A stretch of 64,000 bases of DNA from Agapetus fuscipes (GCA_951799405.1 OX637344.1:16120001-16184000); one strand, 5' to 3'. Counted from the stretch's first letter, positions 50,601 to 54,155 are shown. The notes: generated from the letters alone by a model not told the origin. Made by a program: numbers and translations.

Positions 50601-53068
50601 ACTTCCGAAGATGCGGCTCCACTTTTTTCATTCCTTGCATACCTCTTTCATCTCTTCAACATTCACCACTTTCTTCATACGTAGTCTTATCTTATTCTCA
50701 CCCTGCAGGTTCCATTCTTTTGCAATCTCACCTAGATTTAGTATATCCACCCCTTCTACGCTTTCCTCTGTACACTTTCTTTGTAAGTCGTTCATCCTCC
50801 ATTCTTCATAATTGATATTACCTTACAATCTGCAGATGTCCATTTCTGGCAGCGATGTGGAGGGGATACTGCCCCCTGAAGTTGGGCCCTTGCACGCTGC
50901 CCAGGGCACACAGAGATCTCACCACGTTGTACAGGCCCGAGGCACACGCCAGGTGCAGGCAGCTGTTGCCTCTCTGCCAACATGACAAATGGATAAGATT
51001 TAAAAAAAAAGACTTGTGAAGAGGAATGAAATTTACCGGTTCGTAGTTCAGTGGCAACACTTTGAACTCGTAAATGGAAGGTTGTGCTGCACCTGATTTA
51101 CGTACATGCGACCAAATTTTTTATTTGATAGGAGAAATCACACTTAATTTTGATTTTTGTCTTTTTTGAAGTTTTTAGTGGAATTGCAGGAGTGATCGGT
51201 GAATTTAAAATGGATTTAATAACCCATATATTCATGATGACAATCAGCCATCATCATGGTGTTTTGATATTCTATTCAGTTTTAGAAAACTAAGTGGTAA
51301 CAAAGTAAGTATGGTAACAAAGGGTGTATCTCACAGAGTCCTTAATGTCTGTGTCTGCCCCGTGCTGTATGAGCAGCATGGAGACCTCCACATGACCAGC
51401 AGCCAGAGCCGCGATAAGAGGAGGGTCAGGAGAGCCGGCATCCACATTGGCTCCAAACTCTATCAGCGCCTTCACCGCCTCCACCTGACCAGCACTGCAA
51501 ACAGAGAATGTGACTGTTACTGGGGGGAGGCAGTCAGTGTGCTGTGTGAGGGACTGATGTGGTTGTGGATGCTCATAGAGATATGAGAGGAGGGTCAGGA
51601 GAGCCTGCATCCACATTGGCGCCAAACTCTATCAGCGCCTTCACCGCCTCCACCTGACCAGCACTGCAAACAGAGAACATGACTGTTACTGGGGGGAGGC
51701 AGTCAGTGTGCTGTGTGAGAGACTGATGTGGTTGTGCATACCTGGCTGCAGCGTGCAGGGCAGGAGAGAGAGTGGCTGCTGAGAGGGGAGTGGCATTCAG
51801 TAGCTGGCATAGCACCCCCACCTGCCCCCCTCTAGCTGCCACCACCACCGCAGCTTCTCCTGACATTCCGTTCCACTAAAAACAATAACAACACATTTTA
51901 CACGGTATCCACATAATGTTAAGTTATCACATGATACACTATAATCACGCAGTTTACACATATTTCACACAATTGGCACATATCATCAGTGCCAGTTTAA
52001 GGGGGGTCCGCAGTACCCGCAGCGGACAGGGCCCCAAGGCCCAAGGGGCCCCGCAGGGCCCCCGGAGGGGGCCCCGCGGGGGCCCTTTTGGGTTAATTTT
52101 TTTTACAGTATTCAGCTCCTCTTGAAAAAAATAATTAAAAAACATGAGAAATAATTCTTCACCACAGAGTTCTTCACTATAAAAAAATATTAGGTAGGTA
52201 TGTACTTTTGAAAGAAATTACAAAAAAAAATAAACCTATGGCAAAAAATAATTATAAATAATAAAACAATGTTTTTACGTGCCAAGCCGTGCCACGCTGC
52301 CCGCCAAACCAAACCAATAACAAACCAGCCTAGCATTTTTGCGTAGGTATTTTGATTGTCATTAAATTGTGTTTAAAAAAATGTTATTACCTACTTATTT
52401 GGAGGGGGGGGGGGGGGGGCATGAGCAGCTTTGGACCCTACCCAAAATAGCTTAAAATGCCCCTGCATATCATACAGTAGCACTCATAATGCAGTTTGCA
52501 CACATCACTCAGTAAGAATATATATTATATTTGCAGGGGGAGTTCTTGCTTTTAGTGAGGGCTAAGTACACTTCACTGGAACTATGACTTAGATTTGAAG
52601 AAAATATTGGAAATACGTTTTAAAACCTCCTAGGACTTGACTAATAGGTTCCTTGACTTACAGGTTGGCATGCGGCTGACCCCCCATACTGTAAAAATGG
52701 TACACTTTGACAATGTCACCCCTGTTTCAGGGAAGGACGGCATGAGTTGCAGGGTTTATGTCCATTTGAGATTTAGGTTTTTATGTTGTAGGTTTACATG
52801 CGGAATGTGCAAGCGCGAACTTGTACGTGTCTGCTTGTGAGAATGCGTAGGTATAATGTGAATCCCCAATGTAACATATCTTTGCAACTTAGATTAAGTA
52901 AGTAGATTAGATTAGGAAATCGAGCCCTAGCCTTCTGTTAGCATGTTATCAATAAGCTGTCGACCTAAAAAAATAAAAAAAGCAGGGGGCGGGGTGCATC
53001 ACAAATAAGAATAGGACGAAATAATAAACTTCACTTACGTTGTTGTTGATCTCATTCAGATCATCCAT
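21166..53068 (-). CDS. DAPK1-like Roco protein without kinase domain (ankyrin-Roc-COR-death), 18 exons
   Basis: Coding exons in transcript order: 53039-53068, 51742-51875, 51335-51494, 50822-50973, 49977-50093, 49467-49648, 48791-48918, 47697-48087, 46582-46730, 45405-45494, 38877-39068, 32509-32706, 31877-32059, 30769-31002, 29891-30116, 26475-26621, 21882-21971, 21166-21380. All phases agree and give 1005 aa plus stop; the least certain edge is the donor at 49467. Domains: ankyrin repeats about 13-195; Roc with P-loop GHSGAGKS 227-234, WDFSGQE 313-319 and VGSHAD 440-445; COR about 512-780; death domain about 870-965. Order and local motifs (LLDPPHPLGADWCMLA, QLRTHC, NLLASEEHI) match DAPK1. 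In DAPK1 a Ser/Thr kinase and calmodulin-binding segment precede the ankyrins. Here the protein begins MDDLNEINNN ten codons before the first intron, and only about 1.1 kb separates that start from the divergent Hakai gene, leaving no room for a kinase. Many exons have local edge duplications. Likely a GTP-binding scaffold; function not known. Confidence 0.88.
21405..21840 (+). mobile_element. CR1/L2-like 3' fragment in the last DAPK-like intron
   Basis: The plus strand matches the last 430 bases of the 27.3-kb element (ACTTGTGTGAATTGTGCAGA, CGGCTGGTCCATCCTGCTGG) with small deletions. It ends with the same ATTATTATT tail, so both belong to one subfamily. Confidence 0.75.
22056..22227. repeat. 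Two long poly(T) runs
   Basis: T runs of more than 20 bases lie at about 22062-22086 and 22203-22227. They may be tails of inverted retrocopies or simple slippage products; nothing recognisable precedes them. Confidence 0.6.
22658..22795 (-). mobile_element. RTE 3'-tail fragment (copy 1 of Helitron duplication)
   Basis: TTAGTTGCAAATATACATTT through AAATCTAAAATGAACA is a diverged tail side of the RTE unit, truncated before the CAGGGGTGAC core. Confidence 0.5.
22830..22988 (-). mobile_element. SINE A fragment (copy 1)
   Basis: TGGCTTGACACTCATTTCTTATG and GAGATCTCGGCATGGAATGC are inverted SINE A body and head. The copy is cut inside the head. Confidence 0.55.
23265..23402 (-). mobile_element. 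RTE 3'-tail fragment (copy 2)
   Basis: Same diverged tail side as at 22658, with very few differences from it. Confidence 0.5.
23440..23640 (-). mobile_element. SINE A copy (copy 2)
   Basis: Inverted SINE A with a nearly whole tRNA-like head: CTCGAGATCTCGGCATGGAA, then CCAACTAAGCTATAGACCGG. Confidence 0.65.
23664..24222. mobile_element. hAT-type MITE with an RTE tail inside
   Basis: GGGGTAAGCAACCTGCGGCTC at the left pairs with CAAAAGGTTGCCGACCCCTGG at the right, the familiar CAGGGGTCGGCAACC type of hAT end. I could not see a clean 8-bp duplication. An inverted RTE 3' tail occupies 23905-24150. Confidence 0.6.
23905..24150 (-). mobile_element. RTE 3'-tail repeat
   Basis: Complete unit ending at TATAAGTCAAGG, the recurrent inner boundary. 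It is inserted in the GGCTCTTTACAAAT region of the hAT MITE. Confidence 0.75.
24250..24960. other. Helitron interior, nothing recognised
   Basis: AT-rich sequence with a TTATTATTATT run near 24365 and no supported coding region. Confidence 0.4.
24970..25220 (+). mobile_element. RTE 3'-tail repeat
   Basis: The left boundary CTTGTATAGGTCAATATGC is diverged. The core CACCCCTGTTTCAGG and end CCATGCAACTTAGAATAG are clear. Confidence 0.7.
25905..26225 (-). mobile_element. SINE B copy
   Basis: An ATA-rich tail, then TAAGGATGATTTATTTGGTGAGC, the full body and a tRNA-like head with TTTACGAGTCAGAAGTGTTAACC. The stretch between body and B box carries a short internal duplication (GAACCTTCAAACCC). Confidence 0.75.
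26227..26415. repeat. Tandem duplication of SINE B head plus adjoining intron
   Basis: AAATGCAGGTGAACATAGGTA occurs at 26227 and 26379. The 152-base unit includes a second inverted SINE B head at 26285-26378. Confidence 0.7.
26561..27035. repeat. Five-copy 94-bp repeat of the DAPK-like exon 16 acceptor edge
   Basis: GGCAGGTCACTCACAGACAT starts at 26561, 26655, 26749, 26843 and 26937 with exact 94-base spacing. The first copy is part of the real exon. Each other copy has 5' exon sequence plus the acceptor and a bit of intron (CTGTAACACAACAATCTGG). Copies differ at one or two bases. The period is not a multiple of three. Confidence 0.9.
27300..29440 (+). mobile_element. CR1/L2-like non-LTR retrotransposon, 5'-truncated
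   Basis: The element consists of the long reverse-transcriptase ORF followed by a short 3' UTR (AAAAGCGCCCTTGGGGTGGC) and an ATT repeat tail, as in CR1/L2-like families with microsatellite tails. The endonuclease domain is absent, lost by 5' truncation. It lies in intron 15 of the DAPK-like gene on the opposite strand. Confidence 0.85.
27337..29364 (+). CDS. CR1/L2-like reverse transcriptase (partial ORF2)
   Basis: A 675-codon open frame with no stop. The frame continues upstream of this ATG for about ten codons (DSIQSYNST) before a stop, so the ATG is internal to the original protein. Reverse transcriptase motifs by residue: KLDPIPTWLVK about 170, ENYRPVSSVPFISKIIEK about 227, DMSAAFDTVDHSIL about 300, GVPQGSVLGPLLFTLY about 355 and catalytic YADD about 390. 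Then SRLDYCNGLFWGLP and FGDRAFSSAGPSCWNSLP near the C terminus. It would copy element RNA at a nick, but lacks the endonuclease needed to make one. The uninterrupted frame suggests a fairly recent insertion. Confidence 0.85.
   Translation: MLSLINKYAPLKTTIRRQRRSECWFDEECRCGKAEMRRLERRYRRCRTETARATWMNAQTIYWTLIRRKRSSYWTRKMETEAKNPRALWKSMSFVLGKSSTQHPELPASEFSRHFSEKLRRIRESSAATIFNPPESNNCCNVIFSFKPVLLNDVVKLVLTCPNKQCKLDPIPTWLVKRCLSEVAPILSALVNKSLTTECIFPTELKKSIVTPILKKSSLPADSVENYRPVSSVPFISKIIEKAVVWQLTQHMERGGYLSKFQSAYRKAHSTETALLRIVNDVIAAVGDGALAMVAVLDMSAAFDTVDHSILITKLDRLYGVRGGVSKLLSSYLKGRCQTVDVDGESSGMPMDCGVPQGSVLGPLLFTLYTNDLESTVLMNGTSYYSYADDILLCRFCQPSMTDACSLEMVRCIEVVAEWMARCRLRMNPDKTEFIWMSSPGRKHLLGSSPIKVMGLDVYPSSSIKFLGVHLDNTLSMSTQISSTVSSCFFHLRQLRWVRNCLTSEAAKILIASFVVSRLDYCNGLFWGLPRFQQSRLQSVFNAAAKLLLGGRKTDHVSPLLRRLHWLRVPERIEYKICVSVFNALRGVAPSYLCELCRVDQIGGKRCTLRSAQSDAVNRLQLPLRRNRTGFGDRAFSSAGPSCWNSLPLELRTETSVGSFRKLLKTHLFNRSFNT
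29440..29553 (-). mobile_element. SINE A head fragment
   Basis: AATCATTTCTGACATCCTCAG, then CTCTTGGCATGGAATACAAG and CCAACTGAGCTATCGACCGG: the inverted tRNA-like head of SINE A without its tail. It directly adjoins the CR1 ATT tail. Confidence 0.65.
29601..30030. repeat. Three-copy 142-bp repeat of the DAPK-like exon 15 donor edge
   Basis: ACTCACCGTAGAACAG begins at 29601, 29743 and 29885, exact 142-base spacing. The third copy continues into the whole exon. The first two break after CCTGTTGCTG and restart. Each copy contains the donor splice site, so three donors of equal quality lie in a row. Confidence 0.9.
30265..30720 (-). mobile_element. 5'-truncated RTE copy (C terminus plus 3' tail)
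   Basis: Tail unit at 30265-30520, then RTE 3' UTR, then inverted C-terminal codons ATTAACCGCCATTTCTTCC at about 30672-30690. It ends 50 bases from exon 14. Confidence 0.75.
30769..45494 (-). CDS. DAPK-like gene: end of Roc and COR exons 10-14
   Basis: Exon 45405-45494 (VLALDCNAS, the G5-side strand) closes the Roc fold. Exons 38877-39068, 32509-32706, 31877-32059 and 30769-31002 form COR. Landmarks are NLLASEEHIMDVIHHLHIMG, LCCSWMSSVLGALMG, ASQLLKLLQEMRLC and YQWWHGSKLCWGQ. An unusual acidic run, EVDDEEEYEF, starts exon 13. Introns 10 and 11 of this block hold most of the RTE and DNA-element insertions. Confidence 0.85.
31470..31555 (+). repeat. Interspersed repeat family Z
   Basis: CATATGTCGTGAGTGAGACA through ATTCATAGCCCGTCCATTGT matches 57515-57612 in Hakai intron 3 with about ten differences. 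The class is unknown. It ends exactly where the exon 13 duplications begin. Confidence 0.55.
31561..32020. repeat. Three-copy 150-bp repeat of the DAPK-like exon 13 donor edge
   Basis: ACCTCCATGGTGTCACC starts at 31561, 31711 and 31861 with exact 150-base spacing. The last unit is part of the real exon. The others end at CAGCCCCTCCATTGTTTA and restart. Copies are almost identical. Junctions show short homology around CCTCCAT/CCTCCAG. Confidence 0.9.
32115..32320 (-). mobile_element. SINE A copy, headless
   Basis: CAACTAAGCTACACATATAATG tail, CCTTATCCCGAAGGGGTCGC and CTCATTTCTTGTGAAGGCG: the inverted A body, truncated before its tRNA-like head. A scrap of RTE 3' UTR (TATAAGTCAAGGAACATAC) follows at 32320-32350. 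Confidence 0.65.
33265..36541 (-). mobile_element. RTE-like non-LTR retrotransposon, nearly full length
   Basis: One intact ORF (endonuclease plus reverse transcriptase) is followed by about 100 bases of 3' UTR, the conserved 3' tail unit and an ATAGATT/ATA tail at 33265. The 5' end is cut just before the first endonuclease strand, where it abuts the AATCTA tail of another RTE copy at 36541. Confidence 0.85.
33626..36529 (-). CDS. RTE-like endonuclease/reverse transcriptase, 967 codons
   Basis: The frame is unbroken. Residues 1-230 are an APE-type endonuclease: VMGVTETKMKG near 20, ILGDMNGWIG about 130 and the catalytic SDHYLL near 225. Residues about 480-760 are reverse transcriptase: NFRPISLLSIPGKVF, FVDLEKAFDSVDRGMLW, GVRQGCVMSPWLFN and catalytic LLYADDAVLV. 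The C terminus has WFGHMERM, GRGRPRKVW and ends KWRLICNGDF. Codons just upstream (NVRK before the first M) still fit the family, so only the first 20 or so residues are lost. This is the likely source type of the many 3'-tail repeats in the window. Clade placement (RTE) is by motif memory only. Confidence 0.88.
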   Translation of the reverse strand: MNDCKEKEIMNVMKEKRIKVMGVTETKMKGNGEKVLVNGELYIWSGVEDGNERQGVGVIVSECVKGCIAGYRRVSPRILVVKFKINSLRLFLVACYAPVDSECMEVRMSFWNELNAVVHERKNNENIVILGDMNGWIGAQRDECLKIIGPGGRGVVNDNGRHLIALCAEHSFFASNTWFRHKDVHLYTRQIVGGRTIIDYICVDERLRGAVRDSRVYRGPEIGSDHYLLCAKIMIGEVRKKKRKRKVRLPRIKVERLNEENVQEKYVSELHKILSVSELEKSVCGKDIESMWKDLKEGMTECAKKACGVTKGGRLKGDAWWNDRVKEAVKVKKKCYENWLNDRNDRKLEEEYKIAKRMAKNIIYESKMNEQRKIDERINKSFTDSKKEFWRWINADRNKSSALTTPGVKSAAGEMVWENEEVCKRWKNYFQEIVGQGERRIYEQIDEANELNIMKEEMKVSISRLKNGKSAGFDGINGEMLKAGGECVIDWMYELCKLCVNAGVVPMDWRKAVIVPIYKGKGDKKDCQNFRPISLLSIPGKVFCKVIIKNVILTTSERISDVQSGFMAGRGCVDQIFTLRQLVEKQLSVRRKLFTAFVDLEKAFDSVDRGMLWDVLKAYGVNEALLGAVHANYENSKACVRIDGEYSEWFEVYKGVRQGCVMSPWLFNIVMDKCVRDARLNDYGLMIGESKVSVLLYADDAVLVSDSAVELQTMLSRLNEALKGNHLKLNASKTKVLIFERDDESMNYEFKINGMNVDVVNEFVYLGSKFEKDGRMTGEFERRIMKGRCVLGATASIARNQNLSKNVRLAVHGGILVPTLMYGSEAWTVSEREISKVHTVEMDYLRSMIGNKRSDRVRNDFVREECGVRESVKVKIKRSMLRWFGHMERMSDERLTKKVYVAKIDGCRGRGRPRKVWMDQISEIANEWDIQSHNKRRTCMKKVMTLDEMKEVCKDRKKWRLICNGDF
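36541..36972 (-). mobile_element. 5'-truncated RTE copy (C terminus plus 3' tail)
   Basis: An AATCTA pentamer-like tail, the complete tail unit, 3' UTR and inverted C-terminal codons up to CATACTTCTTTCATG. It is of the GCTGCAAAG subfamily, distinct from the neighbouring element. Confidence 0.8.
38361..38700. repeat. Four-copy 87-bp repeat of the DAPK-like exon 12 acceptor edge
   Basis: CACCATCCCCCCCACATACA starts at 38361, 38448, 38535 and 38622 with exact 87-base spacing. A fifth, exonic copy lies at 32680-32768, beyond the transposon at 32772-38360. Each unit has the exon 12 start plus its acceptor. 87 is divisible by three, but the exon frame meets a stop in each extra unit. Confidence 0.9.
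38695..38935. repeat. Partial tandem copies of DAPK-like exon 11 donor edge
   Basis: CCTCCCCCATGATGT occurs at about 38695, 38785 and 38876, followed by pieces such as GATGTGCTCCTCGCTGGCCAG and GAACACCATCATGTATACAG. At least two broken copies lie downstream of the real exon (38877-39068). Confidence 0.8.
39180..39690 (+). repeat. Interspersed repeat family X
   Basis: Matches 17275-17590 and, at its end, 17897-17912 (ATGCATAGGGCGGTTAA). It has an extra 240 bases between TTTCAAAATCACA and CCCCTGACTTTTG. It lacks the SINE B found in the other copy. Confidence 0.6.
39906..40108 (+). mobile_element. RTE 3'-tail fragment
   Basis: Begins inside the core at CACTTTGCCAATGTCACCCC and runs to the TTAGATTATAGATTATAG tail. 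Nearly identical to the copy at 397. Confidence 0.75.
40213..40463. mobile_element. Foldback element with arms of about 100 bp
   Basis: Left arm GTACCCTTAGTACGAGTTGC ... CAAAATCTGCCGTTTTTGTTT and right arm AAACAAAAACGGCAGATTTTG ... GCAACTTGTACTAAGGGTAC are inverted with few mismatches. The loop is about 50 bases. No ORF. Confidence 0.75.
40738..40830 (+). mobile_element. RTE-like C-terminal fragment
   Basis: The translation KKVMDMNELKEVCKDRKKW is the C-terminal end of an RTE-like protein, diverged from the main subfamily. It is followed by GGCCACCCCTAGCGG and a short TTACAG repeat. Confidence 0.6.
40908..41115 (+). mobile_element. SINE A copy, headless
   Basis: CGGCAAGGTTTACTCAGCC through GCAAGAAGTTACACTATATG and GTGTAGCTTAGTTGCG. 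The tRNA-like head is missing. Confidence 0.7.
41552..43776 (-). pseudogene. RTE reverse transcriptase, disrupted by insertion
   Basis: Two open pieces, 43070-43776 and 41552-42825, together cover the part after the endonuclease to the natural stop. They include NFRPISLLSIPGKVF, FVDLEKAFDSVDRGMLW and LLYADDAVLV. Apart from the insertion the frame is clean, so the copy was probably recent when hit. The endonuclease is absent. Confidence 0.8.
42829..43068 (+). mobile_element. RTE 3'-tail insertion with target duplication, inside RTE
   Basis: The unit starts at TGAGGCTGACCACCC and ends TAGATTATAGATTATTATAG. It is flanked by ACCTTA on both sides, while the intact RTE at 34.9 kb has one ACCTTA at this place. 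This is direct proof that the short tail piece inserted as a separate event. Confidence 0.85.
43927..44495. mobile_element. Palindromic MITE, CATCACCAC family, split by a retrotransposon
   Basis: Left arm GGGCTGGAAGTTTCATCACC, right arm GGTAGGTGATGAGACTTCCA. The centre GGCGGCAAGTGAACAGCT is duplicated around the insertion at 44026-44429. Confidence 0.75.
44026..44429 (-). mobile_element. Non-LTR retrotransposon 3' end with 10-bp target duplication
   Basis: GTGAACAGCT flanks it at 44016-44025 and 44430-44439. The minus strand encodes a C-terminal ORF (44047-44400) with RLRTNVGRARANMLTWG and CECGAQQTMEHLRCCPSCP, a Cys/His knuckle typical of the end of some non-LTR reverse transcriptases (jockey- or R1-like). 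It ends with a GAA repeat tail. Heavily 5'-truncated. Confidence 0.75.
44812..45188. mobile_element. Foldback element
   Basis: GAGTGCTGGAGAAATGTTTTC with GTGGTCTATGGGAGCTG at the left is repeated inverted at the right (CAGCTCCCATAGACCATGGC, GAAAACATCTCTCCAGCACTC). Arms are about 65 bases. A short related piece lies at about 50153-50195. Confidence 0.65.
45292..45494. repeat. Two-copy 107-bp repeat of DAPK-like exon 10 donor edge
   Basis: ACAGACCTGAGATATGGACTG occurs at 45292 and 45399. The first copy carries the donor and most of the exon and stops at GAGGCGTTGCA. The second is the complete exon. Confidence 0.85.
45497..45560 (+). mobile_element. Possible hAT end fragment
   Basis: CAAGGGCGTATCCAGGATC then AGGGGGGGGGCAAG resembles the left end of hAT elements such as that at 14578. 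No partner end or target duplication was found. Confidence 0.3.
45650..45702 (-). mobile_element. SINE B fragment
   Basis: GAGAGCGCTGTTTTTGTGTGTGTCACACCTCAAG: only the tail side of the inverted SINE B body remains. Confidence 0.5.
45705..46036 (-). mobile_element. RTE 3'-tail repeat split by a SINE B fragment
   Basis: TAATCTAATCTAAGTTGC is the tail and TATAAGTCAAGG the inner boundary. At 45737-45815 a SINE B 3' fragment (GGGCTCTTGAGGTGTGATAC to an ATT tail, plus strand) is inserted, with TATAT-like sequence on each side. Confidence 0.75.
46045..46535 (-). mobile_element. CR1/L2-like 3' fragment, 132-codon ORF
   Basis: The ORF 46030-46428 encodes [34 protein letters not shown] and [18 protein letters not shown], ending HLFKKSYP. 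It is the same subfamily as the 6.84-kb fragment but less decayed. Confidence 0.7.
46582..49648 (-). CDS. DAPK-like gene: Roc GTPase exons 6-9
   Basis: Exon 49467-49648 carries the P-loop. Exon 48791-48918 has a Ser-rich linker ending in APTKGVEVHQ, the switch I-like region. Exon 47697-48087 holds WDFSGQE and, after a long insertion rich in Ser and Ala, NVYVVMFNLEKPYSVQLQQC. Exon 46582-46730 holds VVLVGSHAD. The G1, G3 and G4 residues needed for nucleotide binding are all present. Confidence 0.85.
46811..47697. repeat. Copies of DAPK-like exon 8 donor edge around a transposon
   Basis: CCTGGGGCGGTG followed by GAGAGGATGAAGATGAGCC occurs at 46811 and 47598; the real exon edge with the same start is at 47696. 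The two extra copies are separated by the foldback element at 46896-47589. Confidence 0.85.
46896..47589. mobile_element. Internally deleted DNA transposon (foldback relative of the 62.6-kb element)
   Basis: Inverted ends GAGTAGTCCAATTGCAAACA and beyond (about 31 bases, perfect) are flanked by ATAT or TATA. The first 320 bases match the element at 62.63 kb. Near 47200-47330 it keeps a piece of the coding part (ACGGTCAGGGGGCAAGAAAG). The rest of the ORF is deleted. Confidence 0.8.
48121..48400 (+). other. Intron, possible hAT end fragment
   Basis: CAATGGCGGTTTTAGCAGTA and CCCTGGGCGATTTTAAAGGC resemble worn hAT termini. No inverted partner was seen, and nothing else is recognisable. Confidence 0.25.
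48405..48530 (+). mobile_element. Reverse transcriptase fragment
   Basis: The plus-strand translation CGVQQGSHLGPLLFNIYI is the conserved GVPQGS.LGPLLF motif of non-LTR reverse transcriptases. Only this stretch survives before stops. Confidence 0.6.
48539..48625. repeat. Partial copy of DAPK-like exon 7
   Basis: GGAGTCAAAGCTCAGGGAGC to CATCTCTGTGTGACTGCT repeats 48838-48896 with three differences. It lies downstream of the real exon and has no donor site. Confidence 0.75.
48630..48775 (+). mobile_element. CR1/L2-like 3' end fragment
   Basis: TTCAGAAAGGGACTGAAGAC with a following frame similar to FRKGLKTMLFFRSHGALE, then a stop and GGCGCCACAGG, fits the 3' end of this group. It ends in CATCATCATC. 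Confidence 0.45.
49020..49440. other. DAPK-like intron 6, nothing recognised
   Basis: AT-rich sequence without a repeat I can name and no coding support. Confidence 0.4.
49977..51875 (-). CDS. DAPK-like gene: ankyrin-repeat exons 2-5
   Basis: Exons 51742-51875, 51335-51494, 50822-50973 and 49977-50093 encode four to five ankyrin repeats. Landmarks are PALHAAA, FGANVDAGSPDPPLIAALAAG, GNSCLHLACASGLYNVVRSL and YPLHIAARNGHLQIVRLLC. The phase pattern 2,0,2,2 keeps the repeat helices continuous across introns. A truncated copy of exon 3 with its own acceptor lies upstream at about 51585-51665. Confidence 0.85.
50185..50357. mobile_element. Palindromic MITE, CATCACCAC family
   Basis: GCTGGCAGTCTCATCACCTTG at the left and GGTGATGAGACTTTCAGCAC at the right, centre TTACGGCCATCTAGG. 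Arms are slightly diverged. Confidence 0.65.
50625..50800 (-). mobile_element. RTE-like C-terminal fragment
   Basis: The inverted codons (CATACCTCTTTCATCTCTTC, GCAATCTCACCTAGATTTAG) follow the layout of the C terminus of the RTE ORFs but differ in sequence, so this is another subfamily. It stops 20 bases before exon 4. Confidence 0.5.
51034..51092 (+). mobile_element. SINE B head fragment
   Basis: ACCGGTTCGTAGTTCAGTGGC and ACTCGTAAATGGAAGGTTGTG: the tRNA-like head without its B box. Confidence 0.5.
51570..51740. repeat. Partial copy of DAPK-like exon 3 with acceptor
   Basis: GCACTGCAAACAGAGAA and the flanking exon and intron bases occur twice, 169 bases apart (about 51491 and 51660). The upstream copy has an acceptor and the first 75 exon bases, then breaks at AGGAGGGTCAGGAGAGCC. 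Confidence 0.85.
51987..52465. mobile_element. hAT-type MITE, very GC-rich left end, 8-bp target duplication
   Basis: CAGTGCCAGTTTAAGGGG at the left and CTTAAAATGCCCCTG at the right are flanked by CATATCAT at 51979-51986 and 52466-52473. The stretch 52029-52088 is almost only G and C with GGGGCCCC palindromes, and a run of about 17 G lies near 52403. Confidence 0.8.
52649..52915 (+). mobile_element. RTE 3'-tail repeat
   Basis: It starts at TTCCTTGACTTACAGGTTGG, the recurrent boundary, and ends CTTTGCAACTTAGATTAAG with a GATTAG-like tail. Confidence 0.75.
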
Positions 53069-54155
53069 GGAGAGAAGTGTACATCTCTTCACACGTAGTT
53101 CATTAAACGCATCAACTAATGTCCGAACCGAGCGCCTTTACTGCCGGAAACAACGCAATCACCATTCTCAATACTTCATCAACCATTTAAAACAAACACA
53201 AGTACCCTTTATATCTGACATGAAACAAGCGACCATCTGAACAGCACCCAAGTACAGTACACGTTTAAGCTCAAATCCCAAAAATGTACTGAAACAAAAA
53301 CGCTCGCTAATAGCACTGTTTTTCTTTCTATATTTTTTTTGATAAACGCTAGTGTCACGTTTATACGTACAGCTTTATACTAGGGGTACTTAAGTTTTCT
53401 GTCTGCGCAAACTCAAGACTCGGCGATCCTAAGTTGAAAAATAAATATTAATACAGTATGTCTGCATTCAAAAGAATTAAGAAATTAATCCTCATGATAT
53501 TTGAAATTGGAATTTGTGTTCTCCAGAAGAAATTTATTATATTTTATCGGATAATAATGTATAAGAAAATATATTCGTCCAAGGAAAAGACGAATGTTTT
53601 CAAGTGTCAGAAATTTAATTGGCCGCTGAAATTTTAGTGCTGCCATTAAAAAAAATAATGTAGGTAATAAATTAATAAATTACTGAATTCATTTATTCTA
53701 AGCACTTAAAAACAAAAATATCTGAAATATATTTTTTAATATGATTGAAATCAATATTGAAATGAAAACTTCTCGCTTGATATACAATAAAAAAACCTTC
53801 ATCTGACATAGGTACAAGTGCTATTATCATTGAGTCTCATGGGATTTTTTATGAAAGTAATGCACTTCATTCTTTTTTATTAATAAGATTTCATCCATTG
53901 ATATAAATTAATGACACTTTTATCTTGATGGATTCAAATGATTTTAAACTATGTTAATAATATCATTTTGACTGTTTTGTATAAAAGCACAGAGTAGGCC
54001 GGAAGTAACCGGTTGGGCACCGGCGGTTTACATTATTACAAATTTCAAAATGGCCACCTGACGGATGCGTGTTGTGCAAAAATCGGCGGACAATTCTTGT
54101 TGTTTTTCTACCTTTAATTGCGTGTATTTCACTATTTCTATTTGAATTGTGCATT
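53069..54155. promoter_or_regulatory. Shared 5' region between DAPK-like and Hakai genes
   Basis: The two genes are transcribed away from each other with start codons 1.09 kb apart. Both promoters and 5' UTRs should lie here. No TATA box stands out. The segment is free of the repeats that fill the rest of the window, which may reflect constraint. No kinase-like coding sequence is present on either strand. Confidence 0.5.

Noticed and set aside
54069..54155. Upstream in-frame ATG of Hakai adding a hydrophobic 29-residue segment
   Set aside because: A signal-anchor-like start does not fit a soluble nuclear/cytosolic Hakai. The next ATG directly precedes the Arg-Gly stretch.
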